Part shown: in pieces, positions 58,854-64,000 of the stretch
Layout of the letters: each line of letters starts with the position of its first letter
How positions within the stretch are numbered: the stretch's first letter is position 1
Made by a program: the position numbers and the translations under genes
From: Flectonema sp. DT1601
Lineage: Eukaryota > Euglenozoa > Diplonemea > Diplonemida > Diplonemidae
Direction: 5' to 3'
Length of the DNA: 64,000 nt
Assembly (NCBI GenBank): GCA_964019425.1
Contig: OZ025846.1
Span: 62,001-126,000, forward strand
Notes under the pieces: model-generated
The model's input: only the letters and a program-made list of their open reading frames with translations
The model's database searches: none
Told to the model about the DNA's origin: nothing

Positions 58854-61800
58854 AGTTTAATCCGAACTTTGCACATAGGGCCGAGTATTTGCCTGACTTT
58901 GCGGCTTCTGCTTCACTGGCTGCTTGTCCCGGCTTGTTGTAGTTTCTAGAAGCCCCCGGGTTGACGATCGTCACGTCAAAGGCCCGCCCGACCCCCTCGT
59001 TCAACCCTTGCGGACAGTACCAATCTGCGGGTCGCTGCTTGTTGTATCCAACGAGGTATTTGGGTTCCCTCATCGTTGCCAAGCCCGCCGAACGACAGAT
59101 GCCGATAAACTCTTCCCTTACTTTATCATGCCTGCGGTGGATATCCCCTCCGTCGATGCATACAGAGGCGTGGTACCCGAATGCGTCCTGCGTCTTCTTG
59201 CAGGCACGGCAGGCCTCATCCTCTGAGAACAGGGCTGTCCCGAGACGTAATCCGCAGGCGATACGGAATATGTCGGAGCCTATGTAGCACTCCTCATCTG
59301 GACATTGTAACCACGCGCTTGCTTTCGGCATGGTGAGAGACAAGAGTCTCTTCTTGTCGGTTGGTGCCGCGTCTTCCAGCAACTTATCTCGCGCGACCTG
59401 GTCTAGTCTGGCCGAGGTAAGTCGTTGTGGGTGGTATGTGCCCTCCAGCTTTAGGCTTGCCGGCAGCACCTTGTTCAGCGCCTCTTGGATCTGCGCACCT
59501 AGGCTACATTTGTAGTCCCGCCAAAGGCTAACACAGGTATCCTTTACTAGTCCTAGCGAACCTAACAGGGCAGCATTCCTGTGCTTTGTACATGAACGGA
59601 GGCCGAGTCCGCCCATCCGCGTGGGGAGCTGTGCCTGGGTCCATCTCGAGCCTTCCAGGCCCTGTCCTAGCACCTCCGAGGCCGCCCATTTGACTACTTC
59701 GTCAACCTTCTGCAGCTGTTCTGTTATATCAAACGAGCAACTCCGCATCAGGTGTGTGACCTCACAGAAGCCCGAACACTGTCTTAGAAGGACAAGGGCT
59801 GTCTGTCTGTCTTCCACGCCTGCGATCAGCTGGGCCTTGTCTTGCAGCCTACTGACCTTCTGTGCTACGAAGCTCTGAACGTGGGCGATCGATCCGAAAG
59901 GTGACCCCAGGAAGTCTCCATTATAGAGGGGGCTCCCCATGCCTTCCAATCCCCAGCCAGACGGGAGCTCGACTGGGTTCTCCTGTAAGACGTACGTCTG
60001 GCACTTGGCAGGTCTGAGGCTCAGTCCAATCTTTGCCGATTCCCTATCCAGGGTGCGTAGGGCTTGATCCACTTGCTCTAATGATCCTGCGATCAATCCA
60101 TCGTCCAGGTAGAAGCAGGCGAACTCCGGGCTGGTTTTCAACACCTCCACAAGTACTGGTTTCAAGGCCAATGAGAACAGCATCGGTCCCAATGGGTCCC
60201 CTTGTTGTGCACCCTCAGCGGAGGACAGGGCGTGTTTGCCAAATAGTAACCACGACTGTCTACCGTAGCACCACCGCACCCAGTTCTCGAGCTGCGAGCC
60301 CGTCGTTGCTTCGATGAATGCTCCACGATGGACGCAGTTGAAAGCGTTCGAGAAGTCTATTTTGACGAAGACTTTCTCTGCCCCCCAGTTTTTGGACCTA
60401 AACTCATGCAGTGCATGGATGGCCGCTTCTGTCCCCCCTGGTACTGCTACACCAAGTTGGCACACTTGCATAAGGTGGACTTTGGCTTCCCGTGCAAATT
60501 GGCGGCAGAGGTGTTTCGCCGTCAGTCTCCTCCAGGTTTCACCCACCGCGATTGGACGATATTCCCCTGGTCTGCCTTCTTTCTCTATGGCGGTCAGGTT
60601 TGCTCCTGCCATGAGAGGGGCGATGGTGCTTGGGGCTCGGCCATTTGCCAGGAGCTTCACTACTTTTGTTAAAGAGGCCAGAAGTCCAGGGACCTCCCCC
60701 CGGTCTACCGCATCTTTGAGATGTTGTGGTGCGAGACCTGAGGGACCCCCACTCGAGCCCCTGTGAAAGGACCGTAGGCAAGATAGTACCGTCTCCTCAT
60801 CTACCGTGGATTCGGGGCCGGTGCCTTCCTGGTACTCTCCTGACTTCGGCGGGTGCAGAGTCTTTAGTTTTTCCAGCACTTCATCCGAGTGTTCTGCCGG
60901 AGGTGGTGAGCTCAAAGCTGAGATCGCCTGCGATATGCGGCCCTCTCTTACCAGTTCGGTTGCCCTCCGATTTCTTGATTTCTGGGACGGCGCCACTTTT
61001 GTCTGGATCTGGGTACTCCCGGTCGCATTTGCCGCCCATAGTACCATGAAGTTGCCCTTTGACCATGCCGTCAGGTCCTCGATCGCGCCGTTCAAGGCTG
61101 ATTCAGTCATCCGTCCTCCCTTTCTTCGTACTCTTCTCAGGGTACAGACTGGTAGCATTAGTAGCAGCCGCCAGGCTTGGTCGTTATTTAAGTCTGCTAC
61201 CAGATCCGACGTCAGCTTCAGCGCTTTCGCGAAGTGGTGCAGTAGGGGTACTGGAATCACCTTCAGTAGGGGCCTCCTCCGAGTGGCGATGGTTTCGAGG
61301 TCCGGCAGGTCTTGTGTCGATAGAGCCATCTCCTTGAACCCCTTGTAGGCGTCATCTAATTCCTTGGATTCTAGCTTTTCTCTGCAGGATTGGTGCATGG
61401 GTTGTGTCATTCCAATTACCAATCGGCAGACTGGGCACTCCCGTAGGTTGAGTCTGGAGAGGTGACTGTGTGTCAGGGGGTTCCCACTGAAAGCGTGCTC
61501 TTGCGCGTGCTGGAGCAGCTCCGTCCATGACGGGAACGCCGCCTTGTGTCTATCGCATTCCGGTTGTGGACACGTAAGTGAGACATCCTTTGGGCTGGGC
61601 GGATGTGGTAGCAAGGGACCTGCTGTTTCCGCGGTATTCATTCTGCCTGTCTGCAGGATCAGGAGAGGCCTTGCTTTATTGAGGAGGGATGTTAGCTTTT
61701 CCGGTGCCACTACGACGGGGTCGTAATGGCTCCCCTGCAAGGTGAGTGCGATCACATGGCCCGGGGTTGTCCCGTTCCTTCCTGACACCACTAGTTCTTC

Positions 61801-63309
61801 CTTTCCAACGAACAGAAGGAAGCTGCACTTCAGATCGTCAGCCATGGCTTGTAAGGCCAGTGCGTCACCCCACGCCTTGTCTGTTCTGAGCGTATTGAGG
61901 TATGCTTCCATCTCTGTGTCTGATGAAAAGCATTGGTTGAACGCATCTTGGCTCTTCTCAATAAAGTCAGCCGTCCTCTGTCGTAGCTCTTTGTGCTTGT
62001 TATTCCAACTCGTGCCATGGCAAACGCTTCTGAATAGGCAATTCCCGTCCCCTTCCACTCTTTCTACGCGTACGCCTTCTCTGTCCAACACGGTGGCTTG
62101 TGGGCTCGTGAGTGGGACTAGGAGTGACTGCTGAAAAGGTAGGAGGTCCTTGCACTTGGTGTGTACCCCCTTGCCGATGCCACAGAGTGTCCAACAAATA
62201 GTACAGATTGTTTTGTTGAACCTTCTTGCGATTTCCTCCGTCACCGTTCCCTTGTGCGCCCCTCTCATGTGTTGGTTCAGGTGGTAGACGATGGTCTTGG
62301 CCCGCGTCTTGCAGCCATCCACGGGGCATTCCGGAGTGTCAGCACCTCCTGCGAAGTCTCGAGGGCCCGCATACCGTGGTTTCTTCGGCTTGGGTCTCGT
62401 CTGGCGTTCCCTCGAGAGCTTCCGCAGCCATCGTTCCCATCTCTTGACCCGTTTCCGGTTCACGCGGTGACTCGGTCTGGTCGTCAAGGCCCTCATCTCG
62501 TGATGAAGGGGTGGCTCCGACGGGTGTGTCATTCCTTCCGGTGTCGTTCTCCAGATTGTTTGCCACTGTGGGCCCGGCGTCCAATCATGTGGCGTGTCCG
62601 CTGTAGGTGGTATCGGATGCCCTGTCGGCGGTTCTGAGCCATGTGTGTACGGGGGCAGCGTTCTGTAATGGTGTACGAGTGTCTCCGGTCCCAAGTGAGA
62701 GCTGTTATTCGAGAATTGTAGTGGTGCAGAGCTTCCGCCACAGTTGAGAAGAGGGGCCAACAGCCACAAGACTACCTGCAGAAAACCCGGAACATCTATC
62801 CATCCGCGTGCCGAGCGCAATTGAACCGAAGTCCACGGTCCATTGACCGCTGGGTATGGCGCGAGCATCCCATGGCACCGGGAACTACTTATCCTTCGGG
62901 TTTCTGTGGTCGAGTCTGTGCGGTCAGTTGGGACGCCGCTCTTTGTTTCCATGAACGTACCAGGACTGCCCGGTACCCCTTCCGCCGAGAGAATCCACGG
63001 TTGCGGTATAATATTTAACCCGTGGCCTTGTTTGTTGATGCAGCATGTAGATGGCTGATTAGAAGAGTTGTGGTGCGGTGGATCTGTGGGTGTACAATGA
63101 GAGGAAAGCAGGGAGAGGAGTATTGACAGGGAGAGTAAACTGATTGGCGGTAACATTCTACAGGGGTTGATTAACATACGGGGAGAGATAAGGAAACTAT
63201 ACAAGTGGTTTATGGCGCCGGAGTCTATAGTGCCCCTTGCGCGACAGGTACCCTTTTTTTTTTTTTTTTTTTTTTTCTTTACACAAAGCCAAAGGCAGAT
63301 GGGTAACAA
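58854..63309 (-). CDS. LINE polyprotein, N-terminal half (partial)
   Basis: It encodes the same leader, zinc fingers, OTU protease, RT and RLE as the first copy, ending at ...CAKFGLN where the gap begins. About 1485 codons are visible. The frame is open. The USP half would lie in the gap if the copy is complete. Confidence 0.88.
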
Positions 63310-63600
63310 AGTTTTCTAAGTGGGGCTGGGGAGGGAATAAATGAAACAAATAAACAGTAGGAGATATGGGGTTTCTAAAAGATGAAACGTATTCTAAGAG
63401 AACTCGTGGTTATTTATTTAATTAATCTTTTTTTTTTTTTTTTTTTTTTTTTTCTTTTTAAAAAGTGATTTACAGGCACCAGTTCGATCCCCGGTGTGGC
63501 TGATTTTTCCGGCGATGGAATGGAGCCGAGATACAAAATAGAGTGGAAAAAAGTAAATGTAAGGGGGTTTGGGGGCGACTTCTGCGACTTCGAAGACTTA

Positions 63601-64000
63601 GAAGACGCAAGAAGCGCAAGTCACGCACTGACGCGTACACTTGCGGCCGCCGATTTTTTTTGTAAAAGGAGTGAAAATCCGCTTGGTTTCTTGACGAAGC
63701 CGCGCAATTTACACCACTGGATGGGATGGGAAAAAACTGGGGGAGGGGAAAGGAGAAAGTAAACAGGGCCTAAACTGCAATTCAACTTCAACCTCGACCT
63801 ACACTCCTATTCTTAATCTCTCTTTTTCCTTGCGAAGACGCAAGAAGCGCAAGTCACGCACTGACGCGTACACTTGCGGCCGCCGATTTTTTTTGTAAAA
63901 GGAGTGAAAATCCGCTTGGTTTCTTGACGAAGCCGCGCAATTTACACCACTGGATGGGATGGGAAAAAACTGGGGGAGGGGAAAGGAGAAAGTAAACAGG
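63601..64000 (-). repeat. LINE 5' monomers of copy 2
   Basis: Units start at 63601 and 63834 (233-bp period). The second runs to the window edge, so more monomers may follow. Confidence 0.8.

Larger units (their letters stand above)
58854..64000 (-). mobile_element. Second LINE copy, 5' half, cut by the gap and the window edge
   Basis: 58854-63875 matches 53077-58098 at a constant offset of 5777 bp, with no difference in any stretch compared and identical translation. The 3' half is missing because of the N gap. Beyond 63875 this copy continues into a full second 5' monomer, where copy 1 passes into satellite. Confidence 0.88.

Noticed and set aside
58610-58876. Minus-strand ORFs crossing the N run
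   Set aside because: They exist only because N was translated as X.

Overview
The window is nuclear DNA of a unicellular, flagellated eukaryote. Several genes contain short GT-AG introns (62-91 bp), stop codons follow the standard code, and the genes include an outer-arm axonemal dynein intermediate chain, MAD2, MPP10, an ER Hsp110/Grp170 and a GT8 transferase with membrane helices. I cannot place the lineage. Host DNA is AT-rich and full of homopolymer A/T runs.

Layout. 1-42 kb is a compact run of about 19 host genes, and every one I can support lies on the minus strand. From low to high coordinate: a PH-PX-polyproline protein running off the left edge; two tiny proteins and a four-helix membrane protein; MAD2 with an unusual 1-kb intron; a secreted GH3 glycosidase; a membrane protein with duplicated zinc fingers; MPP10; a secretory-pathway sulfotransferase; a small two-exon gene; a RETSAT-like oxidoreductase; an AlkB-like dioxygenase; a ubiquitin-like/BspA-type LRR gene with a 75-bp tandem array and a broken 3' end; an orphan piece of LSU rDNA; dynein intermediate chain DNAI2; the six-exon ER chaperone HYOU1/LHS1; a glycogenin-related GT8 membrane transferase; a coiled-coil protein; a second ubiquitin-like/LRR gene; and a proline-rich protein.

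42.04-45.16 kb is a 3.1-kb element with 24-bp perfect terminal inverted repeats and a 6-bp target duplication (ATTATC). It carries an internal higher-order tandem repeat and a tRNA-like segment but no credible gene. 45.2-47.2 kb is homopolymer-rich and empty.

47.2-58.1 kb is a GC-rich non-LTR retrotransposon (LINE) on the minus strand with one intact 3208-codon ORF. In order it encodes C2H2-like zinc fingers, an OTU-type cysteine protease, reverse transcriptase, a zinc knuckle plus restriction-like endonuclease, a proline/threonine-rich 300-bp repeat region, a complete-looking USP-type deubiquitinase, two RNase H1 hybrid-binding (viroplasmin) modules, an eroded RNase H-like segment and a C-terminal treble-clef-like zinc finger. 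It ends in a 71-nt poly(A) (poly-T on +) and starts with 233-bp 5' monomers. A second copy, identical wherever I compared it, begins after a 200-N gap (58854) and runs off the right edge.

The host genes do not form a pathway; their shared property is strand. The strongest novelty is the LINE that carries two different deubiquitinase-like proteases. Next are the ubiquitin-like/LRR paralogues, the TIR element, the rDNA fragment, and the one-directional gene order.
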